Below are positions 41,638-49,570 of a stretch of 64,000 nucleotides of DNA, in pieces. The number at the start of each line of letters is the position of its first letter. Position 1 is the stretch's first letter. The notes under the pieces were generated by a model. The model had not been told where the DNA came from and ran no database searches. It saw only the letters and a list, made by a program, of their open reading frames with translations. The stretch is from JBBSBL01 sp046330255 (lineage in GTDB: Bacteria > Actinomycetota > Thermoleophilia > Solirubrobacterales > Solirubrobacteraceae), in assembly GCA_046330255.1 (NCBI GenBank), contig JAXLTC010000001.1, positions 1,648,901 to 1,712,900 on the forward strand. The letters are read 5' to 3'. A program made the translations under genes and the position numbers.

Positions 41638-42367
41638 ACAGCCTCGGATCGTTGGTGATCACGCCGGTGACGCCGAGCGCCGCCAGCTCCCGGATGCGCG
41701 GGAGCTCGTCCACCGTCCAGACATACAGCTCGCCGCCGGCCCCACGCACCGCCCGCACCAGGCCGGGGGTGACCAGGCGCCAGTGGCTCATGACGGCATC
41801 GATGCGCCCCGAGCCCAGGTCGCGGGCGGCGCGCCGCGGGACCCAGACGCGCAGCGCCGCGAGCATCGCCAGCGCCGGGGCCAGCCACAGCTTGGAGTCC
41901 GTGTAGTCGCGCCGGGCGCGCGGCACCGACCAGCCGAGCCCCAGCCGCGGCTCCTCGCGGCGGACGGCGTCGAGACTCTCGGGGTACTGGCTCGAGACCA
42001 GGGCGCGATCGACGAGGCCGTGCTCGCGCAGCGCCGCCACCACGCGCGACTCGTAGCCGGGGAGCTTGAGGTCCACGTCGAGCCGCAGGCCGGCGAACGC
42101 GGGCGCCGCGAGGTGGGCGAGGCCCTCCTCGAGCGTGAGCGGCTCGCGCGAGCGCGCGTCCTCGTAGTCGTGGGCCAGCAGCATCCGCCCCCCGCGATCG
42201 TGGTAGCGCTCGGGCAGCACGTCGAACTCGATCATGTGAACGCCGTGCCCCAGCGCGGCGTCGAAGCTCTCGCGCGTGTTGCCGGGCGCGATCAGGTCGG
42301 CGCCCTTGTGGCCGACGCGGATCAGCCCGCCGGGCCCGGGCGAGGCGGTGATGTCACGCTCCCCCAT
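41594..42367 (-). CDS. glycerophosphodiester phosphodiesterase-family protein
   Basis: 257 residues, a TIM barrel. RVGHKGADLIAPGNTRESF near 17-35 holds the usual HRG and ENT positions as HKG and GNT; EFDVLPE holds the metal acids, and HDYEDAR the second His. LDVDLK near 96 also fits. The HKG/GNT substitutions mean substrate specificity could differ from ordinary GDPD. No signal peptide. The ATG is 6 nt after a TAGGCT -10 box. Confidence 0.82.
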   Translation of the reverse strand: MGERDITASPGPGGLIRVGHKGADLIAPGNTRESFDAALGHGVHMIEFDVLPERYHDRGGRMLLAHDYEDARSREPLTLEEGLAHLAAPAFAGLRLDVDLKLPGYESRVVAALREHGLVDRALVSSQYPESLDAVRREEPRLGLGWSVPRARRDYTDSKLWLAPALAMLAALRVWVPRRAARDLGSGRIDAVMSHWRLVTPGLVRAVRGAGGELYVWTVDELPRIRELAALGVTGVITNDPRLFSGLDPAAAAPVPG

Positions 42368-42373
42368 GGCCCA

Positions 42374-42379
42374 AGCCTA
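42374..42379 (-). promoter_or_regulatory. leaderless -10 box of GDPD gene
   Basis: TAGGCT on the minus strand, 6 nt before ATG 42367. Confidence 0.5.
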
Positions 42380-42413
42380 GGACGCGCGGGGATGGCTCCG
42401 GCATGATCGCCCG

Positions 42414-45400
42414 CTACGCGCTCAGCACGAGCCTGCGCGGCCCCGGGCGGAAGCCGAGGTCGGCGAGCGCCGGCTCCAGCGGGGAGCCGAGCGCCGGCTC
42501 TCCGTCCACCCGCTCCAGGGCGATGCGCTTCAGGCGACCGACACGCACGTGGTCGGCGAGCGCCTCCAGCGCGGGGCCGAGCCGGGGGTCGCCCGGATCG
42601 GTCAGCGTGGTGAGCGTGCGCCCGCCCCGGTCCAGGAACAGCACCGGGTCGCCGGCCGCCAGCACGACGGTCGCTCCGTCGGCGCGAGCCGGGCGCCGGG
42701 CATCGCCCTCCCGTGCCGGCCAGGGGAGCGCCGCGCCGTAGGGCTGGGCGGGATCGGTGGCGGCGAGGACGAGCGGCCGCTCGTGATCATCGCGCAGCGA
42801 GCGCAGCCGCTCGACGGCGCCGGGCAGCGCGAACTGCGCGCCGCCGAGCCCCTCGACGAAGTAGCCGCGGCGCGCCACTCCGAGGGTCTCGAGCTGCGAG
42901 AGGGCCGGGTAGAGTGCGGAGAAGCCGCCGGGGAAGCCCTCGGCGAGGACCTGCTCGCGTGTGAGGATGCCGTGGCGCTCGAGCATCAGCTCGGCCGCCG
43001 CGCGGCGGCGCTCGCTCGGGTCGGGCTCCGGCACCAGCAGCGGGGCGGTCAGCGACCAGCGGCCCTGGACCTGGGCGCTCGCCCCCGTTCGTCTGCTCGC
43101 GAAGCGCCGCCCGGAGCGCCTGCGGGCCGCCTCGCGCTGCGCGCGCGCGAGCGTGAGCCGCGGAGCGCGAAGCGGCGCCCAGGCGTCGTTCGTCACCTCG
43201 CCCGCCCACACGAGGTCCCACAGCGCTTCCTGCAGCTCCTCGGGCGCGAGCTCGACGTCGACGAGCAGGTCGGTGACGAAGCACGCGCCCGCGCCGAGCC
43301 GGACGCGAACGCGTTCGTGCGCTTCGTCGTCGGGCGGCTCGCCCCGTCGCGCGGGAGCCCCCAGCAGGGCCAGGTCCTCGCGAAAGTAGAGCGCCACGCG
43401 GCCGGTGCTGCGCCCCAGCGAGCCCGCCCCGATCCAGACCACCTCACCGGAGGCGCAGAGCTGGTCGAGCCACGCCGGCGAGTGCGCGCCGACCCTGCGC
43501 GGCAGCACGTCCCGCTCCCAGGCCGCCGCCGGCAGCGCGACGCCCTGGAGCGGGAGCAGCGCCTCGCGCAGCCGGTCCACGCCCGCGCCGGAGGCGGCGT
43601 GGCGGTCGATCCCCTGCCAGCTCGCCGCGAAGCGCGCGAAGGCGCGGCGGTCCGCGGGCTCGATCTCCTTGCGCAGCACGGCCAGCGAGGCGCGGCGCAG
43701 GCGGCGCAGCACATCAGGGTCGCACCACTCGCGCTCGCTCCCGCCGGGGCGCAGCTCGCCGCGCACGAGCCTGCCGGCGCGCTCCAGCTCGCGCAGCGCC
43801 GGGGCGGGGTCGAGCGCGAAGCGCGCCGCGACCTCGCCGGTCGTGAACGGCCCGTGGGTGGCGGCGTAGCGGCGCAGCAGCTCGGGGAGAGCGTCCGCGA
43901 CGTCGCGCAGGAACGCCTCGGGCAGCCCGCCCGGCGCGACCGTACCGAGCGCGTCGCGGTAGAGCCCGGCGTCCTGCGCGGCGATCCAGCGCCGCTCGCC
44001 GCCGACGCGTACCTCGACGGCGCGCCGTTCCCGCGCGAGGTCGGCGAGCATCCCCTCCGGGTCGAGTCCGTCTAGCACCCGCTCGCCGATCTCCGCCGTG
44101 CTCAGGTCGCCGACCCGGCGCAGCACGTCGTGCAGGCCGTCGCGGTTGACGGCCCGCATCCGCTGCGAGCGGTGCTGGAGGTCGGCCTCGACCTCCTCCA
44201 GGGCGCCGGGGTCGATCAGCTCGCGCAGCTCCTCCTGGCCGAGCAGCTCGCGCAGCAGGTCGCGGTCCAGGGAGAGCGCGGCGGCGCGCCGCTCGGCGTT
44301 GGGCGTGTCGCCCTCGTACATGTAGGTCGCGACGTAGTCGAAGAGCAGCGAGGAGGCGAACGGGGACGCGGTCGGCGTCTCGACCTCGACCAGCGACAGC
44401 TCGCGCCGGTGCAGCCGGGCCAGCAGGTCGCGGGCGCCGGGGACGTCGAGCACGTCGCGCAGGCACTCGCGGTAGGTCTCCAGCACGATCGGGAACTCGC
44501 CGTAGCGCTCCGCGACCTGGAGCAGTGACTGCGCCTTGAGCCGCTGCTGCCACAGCGGCGTCCGCCGGCCCGGATACGCGCGCGGGATCAGCAGCGCGCG
44601 CGCGGCGTTCTCGCGGAAGCGCGCGCCGAAGAGCGCGGAGCCGCCGAGCTCCCCGACGACCAGGTCCTCGAGCTCGTCCGGCTCCACGAGCAGGAGGTCC
44701 GCGGCGGGTGCCTCGTCGGCGTCGGGAAGGTGGACGATGATCCCGTCGTCGGACCAGATCGCGTCCGCCTCCAGGCCGACCGCCTCGCGCAGGCGCGCCG
44801 CGATCGCCAGCCCCCACGCGGCGTGGACCCGGCCGCCGTAGGGGGAGAGCACGCACACGCGCCAGTCGCCGATCTCGTCGCGGAAGCGCTCCACCACGAT
44901 CGTGCGGTCGCTGGGGATGACCCGCGTGGCCTGCTGCTGCTCGCGCAGGAACGCGAGCAGGTTGCGCGCGGCGCGCGGGTCGAGGTCGTAGCCGCGCTCG
45001 AGCTCGGTCTCGTCCCGCTCGACCGCCTCGCGCGCGAAGGCGCCGATCGCCTCGCCCAGCTCGCGGGGGCGACCGACGGTGTCACCGCGCCAGAAAGGCA
45101 CGGCGCCCGGCAGGCCCGGGGCGGGCGTGACGATCACCCGGTCGCGGCCGATCTCCTCGATGCGCCAGGTGGACGCGCCGAGCAGGAACGTCTGGCCCGC
45201 GCGGGCCTCGTAGACCATCTCCTCGTCGAGCTCCCCGACGCGGCGGCCGTCGGGGAGCGTGACCGCGTAGAGGCCGCGGTCGGGGATCGTCCCGGCGTTC
45301 GTCACCGCGAGCTGCCGCGCGCCGCGCCGCGCGCGGATCGTCCCGGCGACGCGGTCCCAGACGATCCGCGGGCGCAGCTCGGAGAACTCGCTGGACGGGT

Positions 45401-46808
45401 AGCGGCCGTCGAGCATGTCGAGCACGCCCTCGAGCTGTTCGCGCGACAGCTCGGCGAAGCTGTGCGTCGCGGTCGTGCGCGCGTGGAGCTCGTCGACCGC
45501 CAGCGGCTCCTCGACGGCCGCCATCGCGACGATCTGCTGGGCGAGCACGTCGAGCGGGTTGCGCGGCACGGCGGTCTCCTCGATCGCCCCGTCGCGCATC
45601 CGCCGCGCGACGACCGCGCACTCGAGCAGGTCGCCGCGGTACTTCGGGAAGATGCGGCCCTTGGAGACGTCGCCGACGGAGTGGCCGGCGCGGCCGATGC
45701 GCTGCAGCCCGCGCGCGACCGACTTGGGCGACTCGACCTGGAGCACGAGGTCCACCGCGCCCATGTCGATGCCCAGCTCCAGCGAGGAGGTCGCGACCAG
45801 GCACGGGAGCTCACCCGACTTCAGCAGCTCCTCGACGACGAGCCGCTCCTCGCGCGCGAGCGAGCCGTGGTGGGCACGCGCGATCTCGCGCGCGGGCTCC
45901 CCCTCGGGCGCCTGCGCGGCGGCAACCTCGTTCAGCCGCAGCGCGAGTCGCTCGGCGCCGCGCCGGTTGTTCACGAACACGATCGTCGAGCGGTGCTCGC
46001 GCACCAGCGCCAGCAGCTCGGGGTAGATCGCGGGCCAGATCGAGCCGCGGGTCGGCTCGCCGCCCTGGAGCGGGTCGAGCTCGGCGCCCTGGTCGGGTTC
46101 GGCCATCGACTCGACGGGGACGTGGATGCGCAGGTCCAGCGGCTTGCGGATGCCGGTGTCGACGATCCGGCAGGAGCGTCGCGGGCCGACGAGGAAGCGG
46201 CCGATCTCCTCGAGCGGGCGCTGGGTGGCCGAGAGCCCGATGCGCTGGATCTGACGCCCGGCGAGCGCGTCGAGGCGCTCGAGCGTGAGCGCGAGGTGAG
46301 CGCCGCGCTTGGTCGCGGCGACCGAGTGGATCTCGTCGACGATCGCCCACTCCGCGCCGGCGAGGATCTCGCGCGCCCGCGAGGTGAGCATCAGGTAGAG
46401 CGACTCGGGCGTGGTGATCAGGATGTCGGGCGGCTCGCGCAGCATCGCGGCCCGCTCGCGCTGCGGGGTGTCGCCGGTGCGGATCGCCACCCGGAGGTCC
46501 GCCCCGATCCCGCGCAGCGGCGCGCGCAGGTTGCGCTCGACGTCGTGGGAGAGCGCCTTCAGCGGCGAGACGTAGACAAGGCGCGTGCGCCCCTCGCGCT
46601 CCGGCCCCTCGCGCTCCGCGTCGGCGGCGAGGCGATCGAGCCCCCACAGGAACGCGGCGAGCGTCTTGCCCGACCCGGTGGGCGCCGAGATCAGCGCATG
46701 CTCACCCGAGGCGATCGCCGGCCACGCCTGCTCCTGCGCGGGCGTCGGCGCCTCGAACGCCGACGCGAACCAGTCACGAACACGGGGGGTGAACGCGGAC
46801 AGCGGCAC
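42414..46808 (-). CDS. lhr: Lhr-type superfamily 2 DNA/RNA helicase
   Basis: 1464 residues, the long Lhr form. SF2 motor in the first 450 residues: SAPTGSGKTLAAFLWGL (Walker A), SPLKALSHDVERNL, TTPESLYLML, VDEIHSVAATKRG (DEIH box), SATQRPLEE, TSSLELGIDMGAVD and QRIGRAGHSVG. Then the winged-helix and beta-barrel Lhr core modules (to about 870) and the long C-terminal domain of actinobacterial Lhr. A 3'-5' ATP-dependent translocase linked to DNA repair. GTG 46808 is supported by a -10 box 7 nt upstream. Confidence 0.95.
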   Translation of the reverse strand: MPLSAFTPRVRDWFASAFEAPTPAQEQAWPAIASGEHALISAPTGSGKTLAAFLWGLDRLAADAEREGPEREGRTRLVYVSPLKALSHDVERNLRAPLRGIGADLRVAIRTGDTPQRERAAMLREPPDILITTPESLYLMLTSRAREILAGAEWAIVDEIHSVAATKRGAHLALTLERLDALAGRQIQRIGLSATQRPLEEIGRFLVGPRRSCRIVDTGIRKPLDLRIHVPVESMAEPDQGAELDPLQGGEPTRGSIWPAIYPELLALVREHRSTIVFVNNRRGAERLALRLNEVAAAQAPEGEPAREIARAHHGSLAREERLVVEELLKSGELPCLVATSSLELGIDMGAVDLVLQVESPKSVARGLQRIGRAGHSVGDVSKGRIFPKYRGDLLECAVVARRMRDGAIEETAVPRNPLDVLAQQIVAMAAVEEPLAVDELHARTTATHSFAELSREQLEGVLDMLDGRYPSSEFSELRPRIVWDRVAGTIRARRGARQLAVTNAGTIPDRGLYAVTLPDGRRVGELDEEMVYEARAGQTFLLGASTWRIEEIGRDRVIVTPAPGLPGAVPFWRGDTVGRPRELGEAIGAFAREAVERDETELERGYDLDPRAARNLLAFLREQQQATRVIPSDRTIVVERFRDEIGDWRVCVLSPYGGRVHAAWGLAIAARLREAVGLEADAIWSDDGIIVHLPDADEAPAADLLLVEPDELEDLVVGELGGSALFGARFRENAARALLIPRAYPGRRTPLWQQRLKAQSLLQVAERYGEFPIVLETYRECLRDVLDVPGARDLLARLHRRELSLVEVETPTASPFASSLLFDYVATYMYEGDTPNAERRAAALSLDRDLLRELLGQEELRELIDPGALEEVEADLQHRSQRMRAVNRDGLHDVLRRVGDLSTAEIGERVLDGLDPEGMLADLARERRAVEVRVGGERRWIAAQDAGLYRDALGTVAPGGLPEAFLRDVADALPELLRRYAATHGPFTTGEVAARFALDPAPALRELERAGRLVRGELRPGGSEREWCDPDVLRRLRRASLAVLRKEIEPADRRAFARFAASWQGIDRHAASGAGVDRLREALLPLQGVALPAAAWERDVLPRRVGAHSPAWLDQLCASGEVVWIGAGSLGRSTGRVALYFREDLALLGAPARRGEPPDDEAHERVRVRLGAGACFVTDLLVDVELAPEELQEALWDLVWAGEVTNDAWAPLRAPRLTLARAQREAARRRSGRRFASRRTGASAQVQGRWSLTAPLLVPEPDPSERRRAAAELMLERHGILTREQVLAEGFPGGFSALYPALSQLETLGVARRGYFVEGLGGAQFALPGAVERLRSLRDDHERPLVLAATDPAQPYGAALPWPAREGDARRPARADGATVVLAAGDPVLFLDRGGRTLTTLTDPGDPRLGPALEALADHVRVGRLKRIALERVDGEPALGSPLEPALADLGFRPGPRRLVLSA

Positions 46809-46815
46809 CGCATCG

Positions 46816-46821
46816 AGCGTA
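46816..46821 (-). promoter_or_regulatory. leaderless -10 box of lhr
   Basis: TACGCT on the minus strand, 7 nt before GTG 46808. Confidence 0.55.
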
Positions 46822-46909
46822 GAGCACGCGCCAACCCGCGCCGCTGTCCTGCCCTGTGCTCGTCAGGCGAGGGCCAGGCAGGACGCTTGGGCGCCAGACC
46901 CGGTGTCCG

Positions 46910-47138
46910 TCACTCGTACGGTGGCCGGCCTCGTCGTCCGACCAGCCGGAACGCGCCGCGATCGGCCATCCCCTCGACCACGTCGTAAGACGTCGATGTG
47001 ATCCGGCGTTGTGGGTCTCTCGAATCCAGCCAACTCAGCGGCCGCCCTCGCAAGCTCGACCGCCTTCACTCGTGCCCCTACGTCGAAAAGGTCAGCCACG
47101 CGCGCGTCGAGCTCGATGATGTCCTCGGGCGGTGCCAC
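46910..47138 (-). pseudogene. internally deleted, frameshifted copy of the 139-residue family
   Basis: From GTG 47138 it reads APPEDIIELDARVADLF and then AGFERPTT, parallel to IELDPRVADLL and AGFSEPTT of the intact gene at 48223-48642. After about 50 codons the homology jumps: in the next frame it reads DVVEGMADRGAFRLVGR and ends RPPYE at TGA 46910, parallel to DIVQGMAARGAYRLVGR ending YPPPE. About 60 middle codons are missing and the frame is shifted near 46986-47000. It begins 10 nt after the uracil-DNA glycosylase stop and keeps a TAGGTT -10 box (47146-47151) 7 nt before GTG. Confidence 0.75.
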
Positions 47139-47145
47139 CCGTTGA

Positions 47146-47151
47146 AACCTA
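47146..47151 (-). promoter_or_regulatory. -10 box overlapping UDG stop codon
   Basis: TAGGTT on the minus strand, using the TAG stop of the glycosylase gene, 7 nt before the pseudogene GTG at 47138. Confidence 0.4.
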
Positions 47152-47901
47152 GTTGCCGGGAGATGCTCGCTCAGCCGCAGCCGCAGCCGCAGCCGCAGCC
47201 GCGGTCGCAGTCGCAACCGCGAGCGACATCGCTCCGGTTACCACCTCGTCGATCATCGCCTCGGTGAGTCGGCCGGTGAACGTGTTCTGCTGGCTCGGGT
47301 GGTAGCAGCCGACCAGGGTGAGGCCGTCTACCGTGACCTTGGCGCCGTGGCCGAAGCGCGGTCTCGGACGCGAGACCGCGGCGCCGCGCGCGGCCAGCGC
47401 ACGCAGCGCCACGGTCCACGCGAATCCGCCGAGGCAGACCACGACGCGCAGGTCCCGCAGCAGCTCGAGCTCCGTCAGCAGGTACGGGGCGCAGGCGTCG
47501 CGCTCGCCGGGCGTCGGGCGGTTCCCCGGCGGGGCGCAGCGCACCGCGGCGGTGACGTAGCAGTCGCGTAGCTCCAGGCCGTCGTCCAGCGAGCGCGAGG
47601 TCGGCTGCGAGGCCAGCCCTGCGCGGTGCAGCGCCGCCCACAGGAAGTCGCCGGAGCGGTCGCCGGTGAAGATGCGGCCGGTGCGGTTCGCGCCGTGCGC
47701 GGCGGGCGCGAGGCCGAGCAGCAGGATCCGCGCGGCCGGGTCGCCGAAGCCCGGCGACGGGCGGGCCCAGTACTCCTCGCCGGCGAAAGCGGCGCGCGGC
47801 GCGGCGGCCGCAGCCTCGCGCCAGGCGACCAGGCGCGGGCAGCGCCGGCAGCCGACGACGTCGCGCTCGAGCGCGGCCCAGGCGGCCGCGTCGTCGCTCA
47901 C
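47149..47901 (-). CDS. udgB: family 5 (UdgB-type) uracil-DNA glycosylase
   Basis: 250 residues. Motif GLAPAAHGANRTGRIFTGDR near 75-95 and HPSQQNTFTGRLT near 205 are the two active-site blocks of the family-5 enzyme, which removes uracil and deaminated purines. Four Fe-S Cys: GCRRCP near 17-20, and RCAPPGNRPTPGERDAC. The tail is Ala-rich, from a hexanucleotide repeat. GTG 47901 overlaps, in GTGA, the stop of the decayed TetR copy, a relic of a TetR-UDG operon. It lacks an obvious promoter of its own. Confidence 0.88.
   Translation of the reverse strand: MSDDAAAWAALERDVVGCRRCPRLVAWREAAAAAPRAAFAGEEYWARPSPGFGDPAARILLLGLAPAAHGANRTGRIFTGDRSGDFLWAALHRAGLASQPTSRSLDDGLELRDCYVTAAVRCAPPGNRPTPGERDACAPYLLTELELLRDLRVVVCLGGFAWTVALRALAARGAAVSRPRPRFGHGAKVTVDGLTLVGCYHPSQQNTFTGRLTEAMIDEVVTGAMSLAVATATAAAAAAAAAAERASPGN
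47170..47215. repeat. GCAGCC hexanucleotide tandem repeat
   Basis: About five uninterrupted copies of a 6-bp unit (plus strand GCAGCC), then degenerate copies, in the 3' end of the glycosylase gene. It encodes an alanine run just before ERASPGN. Unit length keeps the frame, so copy-number change only alters tail length. Confidence 0.75.
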
Positions 47902-48010
47902 CCGCCGCCGGGCGGGAGCATCGCGAAGAGCAGCCGCTCGATCACCGGCTCCAGCTCCTCGATCCGTTCCGGGCGGCCGGTCCGCAGCTGCCGCGAGATC
48001 AGCTCGACGA
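47895..48010. repeat. direct repeat of TetR 3' end, copy 2
   Basis: 116 bp matching 48659-48774 with about 4 mismatches, same orientation, 764 bp apart. It carries the last 36 codons of the TetR gene, its stop and the first bases after. Confidence 0.9.
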
Positions 48011-48078
48011 CGGAAGGCCGGCACGTCTCCCCCTCCCGCGGCGGCTTCGCTCGCGCGCGTCAGGCACTCCGCGAACGC
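47903..48078 (-). pseudogene. decayed 3' half of a second TetR gene
   Basis: Minus-strand translation gives, in blocks, FAECLTRASE and GDVPAF (like FADFLVRESE and GSVTAF of the intact TetR), then after a gap of about 12 codons VELISRQLRTGRPERIEELE and ERLLFAMLPPGGG, identical to the TetR C-terminus. The 5' two-thirds is gone and a small internal deletion removed SEDEAYAVVGAI. It is fused upstream to a fragment of the 139-residue family. Confidence 0.7.
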
Positions 48079-48081
48079 CCA

Positions 48082-48133
48082 AGAGGTCCGCGACGCGGGG
48101 ATCCAGCTCGATCGACTCAGCGGAGTCAGTCAC
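48082..48133 (-). pseudogene. 5' fragment of the 139-residue family
   Basis: GTG 48133 starts TDSAESIELDPRVADLL, matching TDSTELIELDPRVADLL of the intact gene. About 55 bp of DNA match 48589-48644 with some 7 differences. After codon 17 it runs directly into the decayed TetR copy. Confidence 0.75.
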
Positions 48134-48222
48134 CGTCTAAGGATCGTTGCCTCGCGTCGTCGCGCAGGTTCGATTCGCAATGCGCGTAGTGGGCGGATAG
48201 AGCGCGTCGATGTCCTACTCGT

Positions 48223-48642
48223 CTACTCCGGGGGCGGATAGATGGGCCGGCCGACCAGCCGGTAGGCGCCCCGGGCCGCCATTCCCTGGACTATGTCGCG
48301 CATCAGCCACGGCTCGAGAGCATCGTCCAGGCTGCCCTTCCCGAGCTCGTCGAGCACCCGCGAATCTCCGTCGAGACCCCCGAGCTGCTCGAAGACGCAC
48401 GACCTGACCTCGTGTGCCGCTTCTCCGTCATCCCTGACGGCGATCCCCCTCTTTACGAGCTCCGCGTCGATGCAGGTCGCGACCGTCACCCAGAATTGGA
48501 CCAGCGTCTGTGTCGTGGGCTCCGAGAACCCGGCCTGATGAGCGACGCTCTGCGCGAGCGTGTCCTTCGCGACGCGCACGGGCACCCGCAGGAGATCCGC
48601 GACGCGGGGATCCAGCTCGATCAACTCGGTGGAGTCGGTCAC
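48223..48642 (-). CDS. intact member of unrecognised 139-residue family
   Basis: 139 residues from GTG 48642. IELDPRVADLLRVP opens a helical N-terminal half with AGFSEPTTQTL; a middle segment (about 50-110) is acidic-helical with single Cys residues (TCIDAELVKRG, RSCVFEQLGG); the end is DIVQGMAARGAYRLVGR and YPPPE. No membrane segment, signal or known domain. It lies 19 nt downstream of the TetR gene on the same strand, so the two are likely one operon. Two decayed relatives lie within 1.8 kb. I cannot give a function. Confidence 0.7.
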   Translation of the reverse strand: MTDSTELIELDPRVADLLRVPVRVAKDTLAQSVAHQAGFSEPTTQTLVQFWVTVATCIDAELVKRGIAVRDDGEAAHEVRSCVFEQLGGLDGDSRVLDELGKGSLDDALEPWLMRDIVQGMAARGAYRLVGRPIYPPPE

Positions 48643-48658
48643 GGCGGCCGCGCGTCCC

Positions 48659-48774
48659 CGCTCACCCGCCGCCGGGCGGGAGCATCGCGAAGAGCAGCCG
48701 CTCGATCACCGGCTCGAGCTCCTCGATCCGCTCCGGGCGGCCGGTGCGCAGCTGGCGCGAGATCAGCTCGACGA
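48659..48774. repeat. direct repeat of TetR 3' end, copy 1
   Basis: The intact copy, inside the TetR gene; see 47895-48010. Confidence 0.9.
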
Positions 48775-49300
48775 TCGCGCCGACGACGGCGTAGGCCTCG
48801 TCCTCGGAGAAGGCGGTGACGCTGCCGCGGCGCGCGTCGGTCTCGCTCTCGCGCACCAGGAAGTCCGCGAACGCCTCCAGCACCTCGTCGCGGCGAGCCT
48901 GCGCGACCGGCCCCGCGCCCACCACCTCGACGAGCAGCGTCCGCGCCGGCTCGGGGCGCAGCGCGACTATCCCGAGCAGCGCGCGCACGCCCGCGCGCGT
49001 GCGCTCGTGCGGGTCTGCCGGCGCGGTCTCGACGGCCGCCCGGATCGCGGCGAGCGCCTCGTCGCGCGCGCGGTCGAACAGCGCGAGCAGGCACTCCTCC
49101 TTGTTGGCGAAGTGCTCGTAGAAGGTCGCCTTCGACATGCCCGCCTCGCGGCTGATCCCCTCGGCGCTCGCGTCGGCGTAGCCGCCCCGCGAGAAGACCG
49201 ACGCGGCGGCGGCGAACAGGCGCTCGAGCTGGACCTCGCGGCGGACCTCGAGCGGCGGGGCGTGGCGCCCGCGCGGGACGACTGTGGGCTGGGAGGACAC
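48662..49300 (-). CDS. TetR-family repressor
   Basis: 212 residues. N-terminal helix-turn-helix (about 25-70): LFAAAASVFSRGGYADASAE, ISREAGMSKATFYEHFANKE. The helical C-terminal domain (about 80-210) would bind a ligand; its end RLLFAMLPPGGG is duplicated 760 bp away. GTG 49300; TAACCT 10 nt upstream on the minus strand is a likely -10 box. Probable operon with the 139-residue protein; the inverted repeat at 49454-49494 is a candidate operator. Confidence 0.87.
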   Translation of the reverse strand: MSSQPTVVPRGRHAPPLEVRREVQLERLFAAAASVFSRGGYADASAEGISREAGMSKATFYEHFANKEECLLALFDRARDEALAAIRAAVETAPADPHERTRAGVRALLGIVALRPEPARTLLVEVVGAGPVAQARRDEVLEAFADFLVRESETDARRGSVTAFSEDEAYAVVGAIVELISRQLRTGRPERIEELEPVIERLLFAMLPPGGG

Positions 49301-49453
49301 GTGCGCTGCGAGGTTAGCGAGCGCGGGTCGCGCAGCGCGGGTGCCCGGACCTCGGCGGGGTGCCGATCTCGATGCTGAGAGCCGGGGCTCGCGAACGACT
49401 TCCAGGATGCGGGCCGGGTGCTGCTGTCGCGCGCGAGCCCGTGTCCAGAGTCT

Positions 49454-49494
49454 CTCGTGTCGTTAGCCACCACTGCGGTGGTCAACGACACGAG
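49454..49494. promoter_or_regulatory. long inverted repeat between rmlB and TetR genes
   Basis: CTCGTGTCGTT and AACGACACGAG form an 11-bp perfect outer stem, enclosing a further near-perfect stem (CCACC/GGTGG) after one mismatch, 41 bp in all. Both neighbouring genes are on the minus strand: rmlB ends at 49571 and the TetR promoter is near 49311. It may be a terminator for the rml operon, since it has a GC-rich stem but no T-run, or a TetR operator. The flanking 49301-49567 holds no gene. Confidence 0.55.
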
Positions 49495-49570
49495 GACCGG
49501 ACCATCTCCCTTCGATGCCGCCGTTCGCCCGGACCGAGCGCGGGCCCCAAGGCCCCGAACAGCCCGCCCC

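Noticed and set aside
47170..47215. Possible CRISPR array
   Set aside because: Unit is 6 bp with no spacers; it is a coding microsatellite.
48160..48190. GGTTCGATTC, a tRNA T-loop-like motif
   Set aside because: No acceptor or anticodon stem can be built around it; likely chance.
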